Positions 1 through 8,028 of a stretch of 64,000 nt of DNA are shown in pieces (position 1 is the stretch's first letter; every line of letters begins with the position of its first letter). The stretch is taken from NCBI GenBank assembly GCA_902835305.1, contig CADFMD010000013.1, forward strand, positions 1-64,000. Direction: 5' to 3'. This stretch comes from Coriobacteriaceae bacterium (GTDB lineage Bacteria; Actinomycetota; Coriobacteriia; Coriobacteriales; Coriobacteriaceae). The notes beneath the pieces were generated by a model that saw only the letters and a program-made list of their open reading frames with translations, made no database searches and was not told where the DNA came from. The position numbers and the translations under genes were made by a program.

Positions 1-2
1 TG

Positions 3-932
3 CTCAGGGACGTCGTCCCAATGGCGCCCAAGAGGACGCTCGTCACCGGCTGCAATGGCCAGCTGGGCCATGCTGTGCGCAGGCTGGCGGAGGAGCGCGG
101 CGTCGCCAAGGACTTCGACTTCTGCGACATCGACACCTTCGATATGTCAGACCCGGACGCCTACACACAGTACGACTGGTCGCTCTACGGCACCGTGATC
201 AACTGCGGCGCCTACACCGCCGTGGATAGGGCGGAGACCGCCGAGGGCCGCGCGACCGCCTGGAAGGCCAACGCGACCGGCCCCGCCCTCCTCGCCCGCA
301 CATGCTCTGATCACGGGATCACCCTCGTCCACGTGTCCAGCGACTACGTCTTCGACGGCACCGCCGAGGTGCATGACGAGGACGAGCCCCTCAGCCCGCT
401 GTCCGTCTACGGCCAGACCAAGGCCGCCGGCGACATCGCCGTGGCCGGGTGCCCGCGCCACTACATCATGCGCTCCAGCTGGGTCATCGGCGAGGGCCGC
501 AACTTCGTCAAGACGATGAAGGGCCTGTCCGACCGCGTCGCCGACCCCGAGGACGGGCTCGAGCAGGTCACGGTCGTTGACGACCAGCTGGGCCGCCTGA
601 CCTTCACGCGCGACATGGCCGAGGCCATCTTCCACGTGCTGGGGACGCACGCCCCCTACGGCACCTACGACTGCACCGGCTCCGGCACCGTCAAGTCCTG
701 GGCCGATATCGCCCGCGCCGTCTTCGAGGCCGCCAACGGCAACGGGGAGAAAGTGGTCCCGGTCAGCACCGCCGACTACTACGCGAACGCCGCCGGCCCC
801 ATCGCCCCGCGCCCGGTCCACTCCGCGCTCGACCTGTCCAGGCTCGAGGCCGCCGGCTTCCACATGCCCGACTGGGAGGAAGAGCTGGGGGAGTACCTCA
901 AGACTTTCGCCATGCAGGATGGTGAAGCCTAA
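3..932 (+). CDS. rmlD: dTDP-4-dehydrorhamnose reductase (RmlD), 5' end cut by window
   Basis: This is the last enzyme of dTDP-L-rhamnose synthesis, reducing dTDP-4-dehydrorhamnose with NAD(P)H. From the ATG at 21 the protein is 303 residues. It shows the Rossmann motif TGCNGQLG near residues 9-16, the SSDYVFDG motif, and the SDR active-site YGQTK (Tyr-x3-Lys). The frame is open upstream to the window edge, encoding LRDVVP just before MAPK, and there is no good ribosome site before the ATG. In several actinobacteria RmlC and RmlD are fused, so this may be the C-terminal half of such a fusion (inference). GC is clearly higher than in the glycosyltransferase genes that follow. The stop overlaps the next start. 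Confidence 0.85.
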   Translation, partial: LRDVVPMAPKRTLVTGCNGQLGHAVRRLAEERGVAKDFDFCDIDTFDMSDPDAYTQYDWSLYGTVINCGAYTAVDRAETAEGRATAWKANATGPALLARTCSDHGITLVHVSSDYVFDGTAEVHDEDEPLSPLSVYGQTKAAGDIAVAGCPRHYIMRSSWVIGEGRNFVKTMKGLSDRVADPEDGLEQVTVVDDQLGRLTFTRDMAEAIFHVLGTHAPYGTYDCTGSGTVKSWADIARAVFEAANGNGEKVVPVSTADYYANAAGPIAPRPVHSALDLSRLEAAGFHMPDWEEELGEYLKTFAMQDGEA

Positions 933-1513
933 TGTTTGGTCAATATGGTCCTTCTGAGACGTTTAAAAATGTGTTGGCGCTACTTCTCACCAAGGTGTTG
1001 TTCCCTGGTGCGAGACTTGTCCGCCGCCCCTTTTACCTTCGTGGTGGCAAGTGTCGCTTCGTTTATGGTGAGGGTTTCACCTGTGGTTATTCTTGTCGTT
1101 TCGACCTTGCTGGTGACGGCACCCCTCTAATTGTCGGCAAGAACTGCAAGATAAACGATCGAGTTCATATCTCTGCGCATGAGAGTGTCGTTATCGGAGA
1201 TAACGTGCTCATGGCTTCGAATATTTTTATATCTGATAACAGTCATGGGTCCTATGGCGACGATTCCTCGTTGCCCGATATGGCGCCTGATGATCGAAAG
1301 ATAGTTACTAAGCCCGTGCGCATTGGCGATAACGTGTGGATAGGCGAAGGTGCAGCGGTGATGCCCGGTGTGACCATTGGCAACGGTGTGATTATCGGTA
1401 CCAATGCGGTGGTGACTCGCGACGTTCCCGACAACGTGATCGTTGCCGGGGTTCCCGCTAAACCCATTAAGCGATTTGTGGGGGGGGGGTGGCTTCCCAG
1501 TGGAAAACGGTAA
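932..1513 (+). CDS. hexapeptide-repeat acetyltransferase (WcaF/maltose O-acetyltransferase type)
   Basis: A 193-residue left-handed beta-helix acyltransferase, which would acetylate a sugar of the surface polysaccharide using acetyl-CoA. Imperfect hexapeptide repeats such as VIGDNV, RIGDNVWIGEGA and TIGNGVIIGTNAVV run from about residue 80 to 175. The typical C-terminal closing motif AGVPAKPI follows. The ATG overlaps the rmlD stop (TAATG). The last codons cross a ten-G run at 1480-1489, giving a tail of FVGGGWLPSGKR. Loss of one G, or gain of two, would fuse this frame to the downstream glycosyltransferase. The sugar target cannot be told from sequence. Confidence 0.85.
   Translation: MFGQYGPSETFKNVLALLLTKVLFPGARLVRRPFYLRGGKCRFVYGEGFTCGYSCRFDLAGDGTPLIVGKNCKINDRVHISAHESVVIGDNVLMASNIFISDNSHGSYGDDSSLPDMAPDDRKIVTKPVRIGDNVWIGEGAAVMPGVTIGNGVIIGTNAVVTRDVPDNVIVAGVPAKPIKRFVGGGWLPSGKR
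1480..1489 (+). repeat. homopolymeric G10 tract
   Basis: Ten consecutive G lie at the 3' end of the acetyltransferase frame, ten bases before the likely GTG start of the next glycosyltransferase. The run overlaps the place where that gene's ribosome-binding site should be. Long G runs are slippage-prone and are used as contingency loci in other bacteria. Here length change would alter the acetyltransferase tail and possibly translation of the next gene. Confidence 0.9.
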
Positions 1514-2495
1514 GACCCCAAAGGTAAGCATCGTCGTCCCCATGTATAACGTGGGCGAATACGCCGCGGCTTGTCTTCGCTCTCTTATGGGCCAGACGTA
1601 TAAAAACATAGAAATTGTGGTTGTTGATGATGGGGCAACCGATGATACGGCAGATATATGTTCCCGTACCATTGCGGATGATGATCGAGTTAAACTCGTG
1701 CACAAGGAGAACGGAGGCCTCTCTTCCGCTCGTAACTTCGGCCTCGCCCGTGCTACTGGCGACTTTGTCACATTTGTGGACGGTGACGATGTCCTGGACA
1801 AGTGGGCCGTGGGGCATATGGTTGCCCTTGCCCAGAAGACGGGCGTGCCGCTTGTCACATGTGAATATAAGAAGATTGACTCGACTGACGACTTTGGGTG
1901 TCAAGAGATTGGCGAAGGCAAGATCGTTTCCGGCGACGAACTTCTTGGAATGTTGCTTCTGCTTAACGGTGAGTCCGGCTCTGCCTGCGCGAAGCTGTAT
2001 GCTAGGGAACTATTCCCGCTCCTTGCGTTTCCCGAGGGACAACTGTTCGAGGACTTTGGCGTTGAAGCTACTGTCTTCTCTAGTGTTGATAAGGCTTGTA
2101 TTTCTGGCGCAGAGCTTTATGGCTATCTTGCCCGCGAGGGTTCCATTACTACGAATAAGAAATACGAAGACAAGCACCTTGAGGGCATGGAAGCGTCTTT
2201 GTCAACTGTGAGAGACGTGGTTGATGATAGACCTGAGTTGAAAGATGCGTTTGCTTGCTTTGAGGCTTTTTGCTCTCTTCGCGTTGCGTCGAGGCTGGAT
2301 TTGAATAAATGCATCGACAGGCGCAAGGCTAAGGCTTATGTCCTTAATGCGAGGAAACGCTGCAGGAAGGTCGCCGGCAACCCTCTTGCGAGCAAGACTT
2401 GGCGCTTTCGCTGCGGGCTTTTTGCATCTTCGCCAGCACTTCATAATCTTGTATACAGCCTTTACGGCAACTTGACCGGAAAGGTCGTAGGATGA
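1500..2495 (+). CDS. family 2 glycosyltransferase
   Basis: A GT-A fold, inverting GT2 enzyme that transfers a sugar from a nucleotide sugar to the growing repeat unit at the inner membrane face. The N-terminus carries VSIVVPMYNV, the nucleotide-binding VVDDGATDDT, SARNFGL, and the DXD-type metal motif FVDGDDV. The C-terminal region is variable and has no evident membrane segment. The GTG at 1500 is chosen because the family usually begins a few residues before VSIVVP. The frame is open further upstream (TTG at 1443), which would add residues encoded by the G run. It overlaps the acetyltransferase stop, and its own stop overlaps the polymerase start. Donor and acceptor are unknown. Confidence 0.85.
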   Translation: MENGKTPKVSIVVPMYNVGEYAAACLRSLMGQTYKNIEIVVVDDGATDDTADICSRTIADDDRVKLVHKENGGLSSARNFGLARATGDFVTFVDGDDVLDKWAVGHMVALAQKTGVPLVTCEYKKIDSTDDFGCQEIGEGKIVSGDELLGMLLLLNGESGSACAKLYARELFPLLAFPEGQLFEDFGVEATVFSSVDKACISGAELYGYLAREGSITTNKKYEDKHLEGMEASLSTVRDVVDDRPELKDAFACFEAFCSLRVASRLDLNKCIDRRKAKAYVLNARKRCRKVAGNPLASKTWRFRCGLFASSPALHNLVYSLYGNLTGKVVG

Positions 2496-3745
2496 TGGAT
2501 ACACTCGAGCTTGATTTGACAAACTCGCATCGCATTGTTCCTCGCAAATCTGACGCCGGTGCATATAACAACGCCTATTTTCTCCTCGCCCTTCTATCAT
2601 GCTTTCTCTTTCCTTTTGCTTCGATTTTCTTCATTATTCTTTATATTAGGTCCGAGAAGCATTCGAGTGTGGGCCTGGCGATTCTGGTTGGTCTTTGCTC
2701 TGGCGCAATTGCCTATGGGGTTAATACGACATTAATGGCTGACATTGATCGATATACCAACAGTCTGCCTATCTTTCGTGAGACATCATTTTGGGACCTC
2801 CTTTCAATCAAGGGTGTCTATTCCTCTGTGGGGTCTCATGGTTACAACCTTTTTGCTTGGATTGTTTCGAGATTTAATGATGACCATCTTCTGCGAAGCG
2901 CAGTTACAGCAACTTTTTACTCAGTCTTGGCCTTTATTGTTGACGATTATGCCGTGCTTCAGGGGTGGTCGTTTAGGAGGACTTGTGCCGCCCTTTTGAT
3001 TTCAGTGGCAATCCCACCGTTTTTCAACGTTCTCTCTTATGCAAAAAGTACCCCGGCTTTTTCGTTGCTTCTGTTGGCACTCTATTTGGACTTTGGGAAG
3101 CGTACCGGGCCGGTTGTATTGATTTTGCTTTACGCCTTTGCCGCCTCTACTCATTCATCTGTTTTACCGGTGATAGCTTTAAGAGTTGTGCTGCTTTTCG
3201 TAAAAAATGAGATTGCCATTTACGGCATCAGTCTTGCATTACTTCCTTTATCAAATATGCTTTCCGCCGCCTTACCGGCCTCCTTCAGGACGATACCTGT
3301 TCTTTCTCTATTTATGAGCGCTTTGGATAAGTTTTCTGTATATAGCGAGTTCAGCGATTGGGGATGGGCCGCGGCATCTCAACATAGTGTGTTGCTTATG
3401 GGGTACCGATATTATTTTGAAGCTATCGCTGTTTTCTGCATCCTTTTGGTGTTTAGGCGTTACGACGTTTCTAAATCCGGTTTGCTTGTTTTTTCAGGCA
3501 TTTGGTCTGCCCTATGCATTGCAGTTTCAGTATTTTTTGCCGCAGATGTTTTCTTTCGGTATGCGATGCCTTGCTCAACGTTGTTTGTCTTAGCTTCTTT
3601 GAGTCATAAGGATGATGCCGTAAATCTATTTATAGATATCGCACTTGCGATTATTGCGGTTATCGGTTTTGTCGTTCAGTGGGCTTATCTCGCAAGCGTC
3701 GCCGATATGTCCTGCTTTATTCTTCATGGTTTGTTCGGAGTTTAG
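2492..3745 (+). CDS. EpsG/Wzy-like polysaccharide polymerase, integral membrane
   Basis: A 417-residue multi-spanning protein with about ten or more hydrophobic segments. The motif DIDRY at about residue 87 and the general layout match the EpsG family, which polymerises lipid-linked repeat units outside the membrane. It has the very T- and AT-rich codon use usual for O-antigen polymerases. It starts four bases before the glycosyltransferase stop (translational coupling) and sits directly before the flippase, as expected for a Wzx/Wzy pathway. Sequence conservation in this family is weak, so the assignment rests on topology and context. Confidence 0.75.
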   Translation: MMDTLELDLTNSHRIVPRKSDAGAYNNAYFLLALLSCFLFPFASIFFIILYIRSEKHSSVGLAILVGLCSGAIAYGVNTTLMADIDRYTNSLPIFRETSFWDLLSIKGVYSSVGSHGYNLFAWIVSRFNDDHLLRSAVTATFYSVLAFIVDDYAVLQGWSFRRTCAALLISVAIPPFFNVLSYAKSTPAFSLLLLALYLDFGKRTGPVVLILLYAFAASTHSSVLPVIALRVVLLFVKNEIAIYGISLALLPLSNMLSAALPASFRTIPVLSLFMSALDKFSVYSEFSDWGWAAASQHSVLLMGYRYYFEAIAVFCILLVFRRYDVSKSGLLVFSGIWSALCIAVSVFFAADVFFRYAMPCSTLFVLASLSHKDDAVNLFIDIALAIIAVIGFVVQWAYLASVADMSCFILHGLFGV

Positions 3746-3747
3746 TT

Positions 3748-5007
3748 TTGAGTTCTCAACACAAACATTTCTACAGCAATGTCGTTTGGCAGTACGGACT
3801 GCAGATTGTTAAGTATATTTTTCCCCTCATTACGCTGCCTTATCTGACACGCGTGCTTCTGCCGGAGGGTTACGCGATCTACGCGTATGTTGTGTCGTTC
3901 ATGACTTTCGCCCAGACTTTCGTCGATTTTGGCTTCAACCTTTCCGGTACTAAACGCATAGCAAAATCCGAGACTGTCGAAGAGGAGAACCGGGCTATCG
4001 GCGCTGTGACAGAGGCTCGCCTGTTGCTTGGTGTAGCGACCGGCGCTGTCGTTGTTGTTGTGGCCTGGTTCATCCCCATTACTCATTCGAACATGCTATA
4101 TACCATGCTTGCATTTGTTGCTGTATTCGGTAAGGCAGTTGCTCCGGACTTTCTTTTCCAGGGACATGAAAACATGGGCCCATTGACGACTCGCTATTTT
4201 GTCTCGAAGGGTGTCTCTACTGCCTTGACGTTCGTCGTTGTCCATTCTATCGATGACATTCTGTGGATTCCTATTCTCGACATCCTTTCGAGCGTTATTG
4301 CCCTTGCCTGGTCTTTCATTTCCGCCAAGCGAATGTTCGGTACCACCATTACGTTCGTCCCCCTATGCGAGGCGCTTTCAGAGCTGAAGGTTTCCGCGCT
4401 CTATTGTTTCTCGAACATGGCCTCCGTCGTTTTTTCCGGTTTCACTACGCTTTTGATTGGTATCGTGATTACCAACAAGGCGATGATTTCCTACTGGTCC
4501 CTTGCTGTGACTGCAATTAATGCTATCCAGTCCCTTTATTCGCCAATTGTGAACAGTCTGTACCCCCATATGGTCAAGGGGGGTGACTACGGTTTTGCAA
4601 GGAAGTTGCTCCTTGTCTCTATACCCGTTCTGCTCATTGGCACCATCGCTTTCGCAGCGCTTTCCGATGTAGTTATGCTCGTGCTCGGTGGCAAGGACTA
4701 TCTATCAGGTTCCTGGGTTATCGCCTGGGCTTCACCCGTACTCCTGTTTTCCTTCTATGCAACGATGGTCGGCTGGCCGATTCTTGGCGCCTCTGGCAAA
4801 GTCACTGAGGTTACCTTCACCACAGTTGGATCTGCTGTATTTTGCATTGTTTCGCTTTTGACCGTGTCTGCAATAGGAGTCGCGAGTTTGCAGGTCATTT
4901 GCATCATCCGTTGCCTTACTGAGGCAATTATGTGCGTGAGTCGCATTTGGCTCGCGCGCGGATACTTGTTTCCGTCTCGAAGTGTTACCGCCGATTGCGA
5001 AAGGTAG
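3748..5007 (+). CDS. Wzx-type oligosaccharide flippase
   Basis: A polysaccharide transporter of the MATE/MVF superfamily that flips lipid-linked repeat units across the membrane. About 12 hydrophobic segments are present. The N-terminus (WQYGLQIVKYIFPLITLPYL) is the usual first helix of the family. The TTG at 3748 is preferred because GGAG lies seven bases upstream (3737-3740). The frame is open further upstream to an ATG at 3679, but that lies inside the polymerase gene and would add an atypical basic leader. It ends just before the pyruvyltransferase-family gene. Confidence 0.85.
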   Translation: MSSQHKHFYSNVVWQYGLQIVKYIFPLITLPYLTRVLLPEGYAIYAYVVSFMTFAQTFVDFGFNLSGTKRIAKSETVEEENRAIGAVTEARLLLGVATGAVVVVVAWFIPITHSNMLYTMLAFVAVFGKAVAPDFLFQGHENMGPLTTRYFVSKGVSTALTFVVVHSIDDILWIPILDILSSVIALAWSFISAKRMFGTTITFVPLCEALSELKVSALYCFSNMASVVFSGFTTLLIGIVITNKAMISYWSLAVTAINAIQSLYSPIVNSLYPHMVKGGDYGFARKLLLVSIPVLLIGTIAFAALSDVVMLVLGGKDYLSGSWVIAWASPVLLFSFYATMVGWPILGASGKVTEVTFTTVGSAVFCIVSLLTVSAIGVASLQVICIIRCLTEAIMCVSRIWLARGYLFPSRSVTADCER

Positions 5008-5017
5008 GGAATAAGAA

Positions 5018-6112
5018 ATGAAAAAGTGCGTCGGTATATTGTCACGCCATGCGGTGCCGAACTACGGTTCCATTCTGCAAGCATATGCCCTTCAGGATGC
5101 GTTCGCCTCAATGGGTATCAATGCTGAGTATGTTGACTACCGCATCCCCCGGGACTTTCCTTTAGCAGATGCCATGAGGACCTCTGGCGCGCTCGGTCCG
5201 ATTCGTGCGATTCCAAAAGCGATTGGTGCCCGTAAGTTCGAGGCGATGAGGAGTGATTTGTTGAAGCAGAGCCGTAGGGTTACCGACTCAGAAGAGCTCG
5301 GTAAGCTTCTTGCGGAGTACCCTGTCCTTTGTGTGGGAGGCGACCAAGTGTGGAACATCATGTCTGATGGAAACATCGAGGGCGCCTACCTTTTGGAGGG
5401 CGCATCAGACGATGCCTACAAGTTCTCCTTCTCTTCCTCCTTTGGTAAAAATGGCCTCGATCCACGCGAACGCGAACGTGCCGCCAAAGCGTTTGCGCGC
5501 TTTGATAGGCTTTCAGTGCGCGAGGAAAGTGGGCAGAAAACTCTTGAGGAAATGGGACTTGAGGCGCAAACCGTTGTCGACCCCGTGCACCTGCTCTCAA
5601 AAGAGGCCTGGTTTGATCGTATTGAGCCTCGTGCTCCCCGCGGGGTGAATGGGAAGTACTGCCTGATCTACAACCTGCATCCAAGCGATGCATTCGACCG
5701 CTATTCTGCTGCCGCATGCAAGTCACTCGGCCTCGAGGTCGTTAGCATTCGTCCGTCGCTTCGTAAGACGATGGGGAAGAATTTGTTCTACCCGTCGCTT
5801 CATGAATTCCTTTGGCTGTTTGACAATGCTACCTGCGTGCTCACGGATTCATTCCACGGGACTGCTTTTTCGTTGCTGTTCAATACGCCCTTTGTCGATA
5901 TTCTGCCTGAGCAGTATGCGGAGCGTAACAAAGCAATTCTTTCTCGCTACGGGTTGGATTCCCGCATAAGCACGGAGCTTCAGCCAGAAGAGCTTTGCCT
6001 CAACGATTTTGATTGGGCGGGCGTCAATGAGTCGCTTGCCGTCAACCGTGAGTCCTCCTTGGAGTTCCTTTGTGACACCGTTGGCGAGTTCTCCGCCCGT
6101 CTTGCTCGCTAG
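5018..6112 (+). CDS. polysaccharide pyruvyl transferase family protein
   Basis: A 364-residue member of the CsaB/WcaK-like pyruvyltransferase family, which transfers a ketal pyruvate from PEP to sugars of surface polymers. Visible motifs are NYGSILQAYALQ near the N-terminus, CVGGDQVWN in the middle, VVDPVHLL, and TDSFHGTAFSLLF near the C-terminus. The AGGGAA at 5006-5011 supports the ATG at 5018. It lies within the polysaccharide cluster after the flippase. It may add a negative charge to the repeat unit. Some family members have other roles, so substrate is inferred from context only. Confidence 0.8.
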   Translation: MKKCVGILSRHAVPNYGSILQAYALQDAFASMGINAEYVDYRIPRDFPLADAMRTSGALGPIRAIPKAIGARKFEAMRSDLLKQSRRVTDSEELGKLLAEYPVLCVGGDQVWNIMSDGNIEGAYLLEGASDDAYKFSFSSSFGKNGLDPRERERAAKAFARFDRLSVREESGQKTLEEMGLEAQTVVDPVHLLSKEAWFDRIEPRAPRGVNGKYCLIYNLHPSDAFDRYSAAACKSLGLEVVSIRPSLRKTMGKNLFYPSLHEFLWLFDNATCVLTDSFHGTAFSLLFNTPFVDILPEQYAERNKAILSRYGLDSRISTELQPEELCLNDFDWAGVNESLAVNRESSLEFLCDTVGEFSARLAR

Positions 6113-6135
6113 AATAATGAATGGAAGGTCGTATT

Positions 6136-7149
6136 TTGAGTCAGCCATCTGTTTCCATCATCGTCGCTGTTTACAAATCTGAACAATTTCTGCCGAAGCT
6201 TCTTCATTCCTTTGAGGTTCAAACCCATAAGAATCTCCAGATTATTCTCGTTGACGATGGTTCTCCCGATGACAGCGGTCGCATCTGTGATGACTATGCT
6301 ACACGTGACCCTAGGGCTATTGTTATTCACAAGCCTAATGGCGGCACTTGCTCCGCTAGGAATGCGGGACTTGGTGTCGCGACGGGTGACTATCTCATGA
6401 TTGTGGACGGTGACGACTGGCTGGAGCCCGATTGTGTCGAATATTTGGTCGACTTGGCAGAGAGCACCGGCTCCGACATGTCCTACTCGGTGAATCTCTT
6501 TACAACGCGCGATAGGGAGCAGATTGTTGAGGATGTCCGAGAGACCTGGTCGGCAGAGCGCGCTACCTCTGCCATCATCTATCCCTTTATGCGACTAGGG
6601 CCTTGGAATAAGTTGTACAAACGTTCCGTAGTTGTCGACAACAATATTTCGTTTTCCGTTCCTTGGTTCGGCGAGGGTCTGTACTTTGCTACCGAGGTTG
6701 CACAGCACTCTAATCATGTGGGCGTCGGTAGACGTAAGGTCTACAACTACCGTCTGAATAACATGGGTAGCGGTCTTACCAACTACAACGTTCAAAATGG
6801 CAAGAACGCCCTTGGAAATATTAAATTCATTAAAGAGAACTTGACTCTGGACACTCCGATGGTTCGCCACGCATGCGATTGGCATATCTGGCGAAACTAC
6901 GAGTTCCTACTCACTCAGATAATAGGTGCGGATGAAATGGACTCCGAAGGTGAACTCGTGAAAGAATGTACGGCGTACGTTAGGAAGAACTGGCTGTCCG
7001 TGTTCAAGAACAGCGAGGTCGGCCGTTCCGAGAAAGTAAAGATTGCATGCTGCGGCATGGCTCCCGTGCTTTACGCGAAGCTGGTCATAGATCGAAATCG
7101 GAAGGGGCTCGAGGCCGATAAAGGCAAGTTCATGGATGTCGAGGAGTAG
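6136..7149 (+). CDS. family 2 glycosyltransferase
   Basis: A second GT2 enzyme, about 337 residues. It has VSIIVAVYKSE, ILVDDGSPDDSG, NGGTCSARNAGL and the metal-binding VDGDDW, in the expected order. A TTG start at 6136 is preferred: GGAAGG lies seven bases upstream and the product then begins MSQPSVSII, as in relatives. The ATG at 6121 has no ribosome site. The C-terminal third carries conserved aromatic stretches but no transmembrane helix. It probably adds another sugar to the repeat unit; specificity is unknown. Confidence 0.85.
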   Translation: MSQPSVSIIVAVYKSEQFLPKLLHSFEVQTHKNLQIILVDDGSPDDSGRICDDYATRDPRAIVIHKPNGGTCSARNAGLGVATGDYLMIVDGDDWLEPDCVEYLVDLAESTGSDMSYSVNLFTTRDREQIVEDVRETWSAERATSAIIYPFMRLGPWNKLYKRSVVVDNNISFSVPWFGEGLYFATEVAQHSNHVGVGRRKVYNYRLNNMGSGLTNYNVQNGKNALGNIKFIKENLTLDTPMVRHACDWHIWRNYEFLLTQIIGADEMDSEGELVKECTAYVRKNWLSVFKNSEVGRSEKVKIACCGMAPVLYAKLVIDRNRKGLEADKGKFMDVEE

Positions 7150-7153
7150 GTGC

Positions 7154-7993
7154 ATGGCGAATTTAAAGCACGCAATCAAGCAGGGTATCGTCGCTCTTAA
7201 AGCCAAGAATATACAGCCTGTGATGCAGACCGTCGGCGATGAATGCTTGCTCAAGGGGAAGACCGCCCTCGTAGTGGGAGGCTCAGGCGGAATCGGCAAG
7301 GCGGTCGCCAAGGCGTTCCTGAAGAACGGCGCGAATGTTGTCATCGCCGGCACTAGGCGCGCGAAGGTCGACAAGGTGGTGTTAGAGCTTGGCGGGAATT
7401 GCGCCGGGGTTGTTGTCGACCTTGCCGAGCCAGAGACCTTTTCGAAAGTCATCGACGAGGCGGTGGCATTCTACGGCCCCATCAATATCCTAGTCAATTC
7501 TGCCGGCGTTCACACCGAGGACGTCTCCATGGGCGGGTTTCTCGATTTTTCAGTTGAGGAATACGATCGTATCTTGGACATCAACCTGCGCGGCGTCTAC
7601 TTCATGGTGCAGTCTGTTGCAAAGCGCATGATTTCCGATAAGGTCAGCAATGGGCATATCCTTATCGTCTCATCCTCGGCCGGCAACGAGCCCGCATGGT
7701 CTCCCTACCGCGTGTCGAAGTGGGGTCTGAAGGGCATCACTGAGGGCATGGCATCCGCCCTGGTTCCTCATGGCATTGTAGTCAACGCGATTGCGCCCGG
7801 CAGTACGGCGACTCCTCTTCTTGGCGTCGAGAAGGGCGACAGCATCTCCGCTGAGGACAACAGGCTTGGCAGGTTCGCCATGCCCGAGGAGATCGCAGAG
7901 TTCGCCGTGATGTTGGCCAGCCCCATGGGCGACATGGTCGTTGGCGATACTTTGTACGTCTCCGGTGGCCGTGGGGTCTGTGATATCCGGTAG
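7154..7993 (+). CDS. short-chain dehydrogenase/reductase (SDR), classical type
   Basis: A classical SDR with the cofactor motif GGSGGIG near residues 44-50, the NSAG structural motif, the active-site serine in SSSAG, and YRVSK as the catalytic Tyr-x3-Lys. A loop NAIAPGST follows and the protein ends soon after. GAGGAG at 7141-7146 supports the ATG at 7154; the GTG-type start at 7136 lies in the preceding gene. It closes the polysaccharide cluster and may reduce a sugar or polyol precursor, but the fold is also used for fatty-acid and steroid substrates, so the reaction is unassigned. GC rises again here toward the genome average. Confidence 0.8.
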   Translation: MANLKHAIKQGIVALKAKNIQPVMQTVGDECLLKGKTALVVGGSGGIGKAVAKAFLKNGANVVIAGTRRAKVDKVVLELGGNCAGVVVDLAEPETFSKVIDEAVAFYGPINILVNSAGVHTEDVSMGGFLDFSVEEYDRILDINLRGVYFMVQSVAKRMISDKVSNGHILIVSSSAGNEPAWSPYRVSKWGLKGITEGMASALVPHGIVVNAIAPGSTATPLLGVEKGDSISAEDNRLGRFAMPEEIAEFAVMLASPMGDMVVGDTLYVSGGRGVCDIR

Positions 7994-8028
7994 CGGCTTT
8001 GCGGGCGCTTCAAAGTATGAGATCTCCT

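Noticed and set aside
147..863. 238-residue minus-strand ORF over rmlD
   Set aside because: Antisense shadow of a high-GC gene; low-complexity Gly/Val/Asp composition and no ribosome site.
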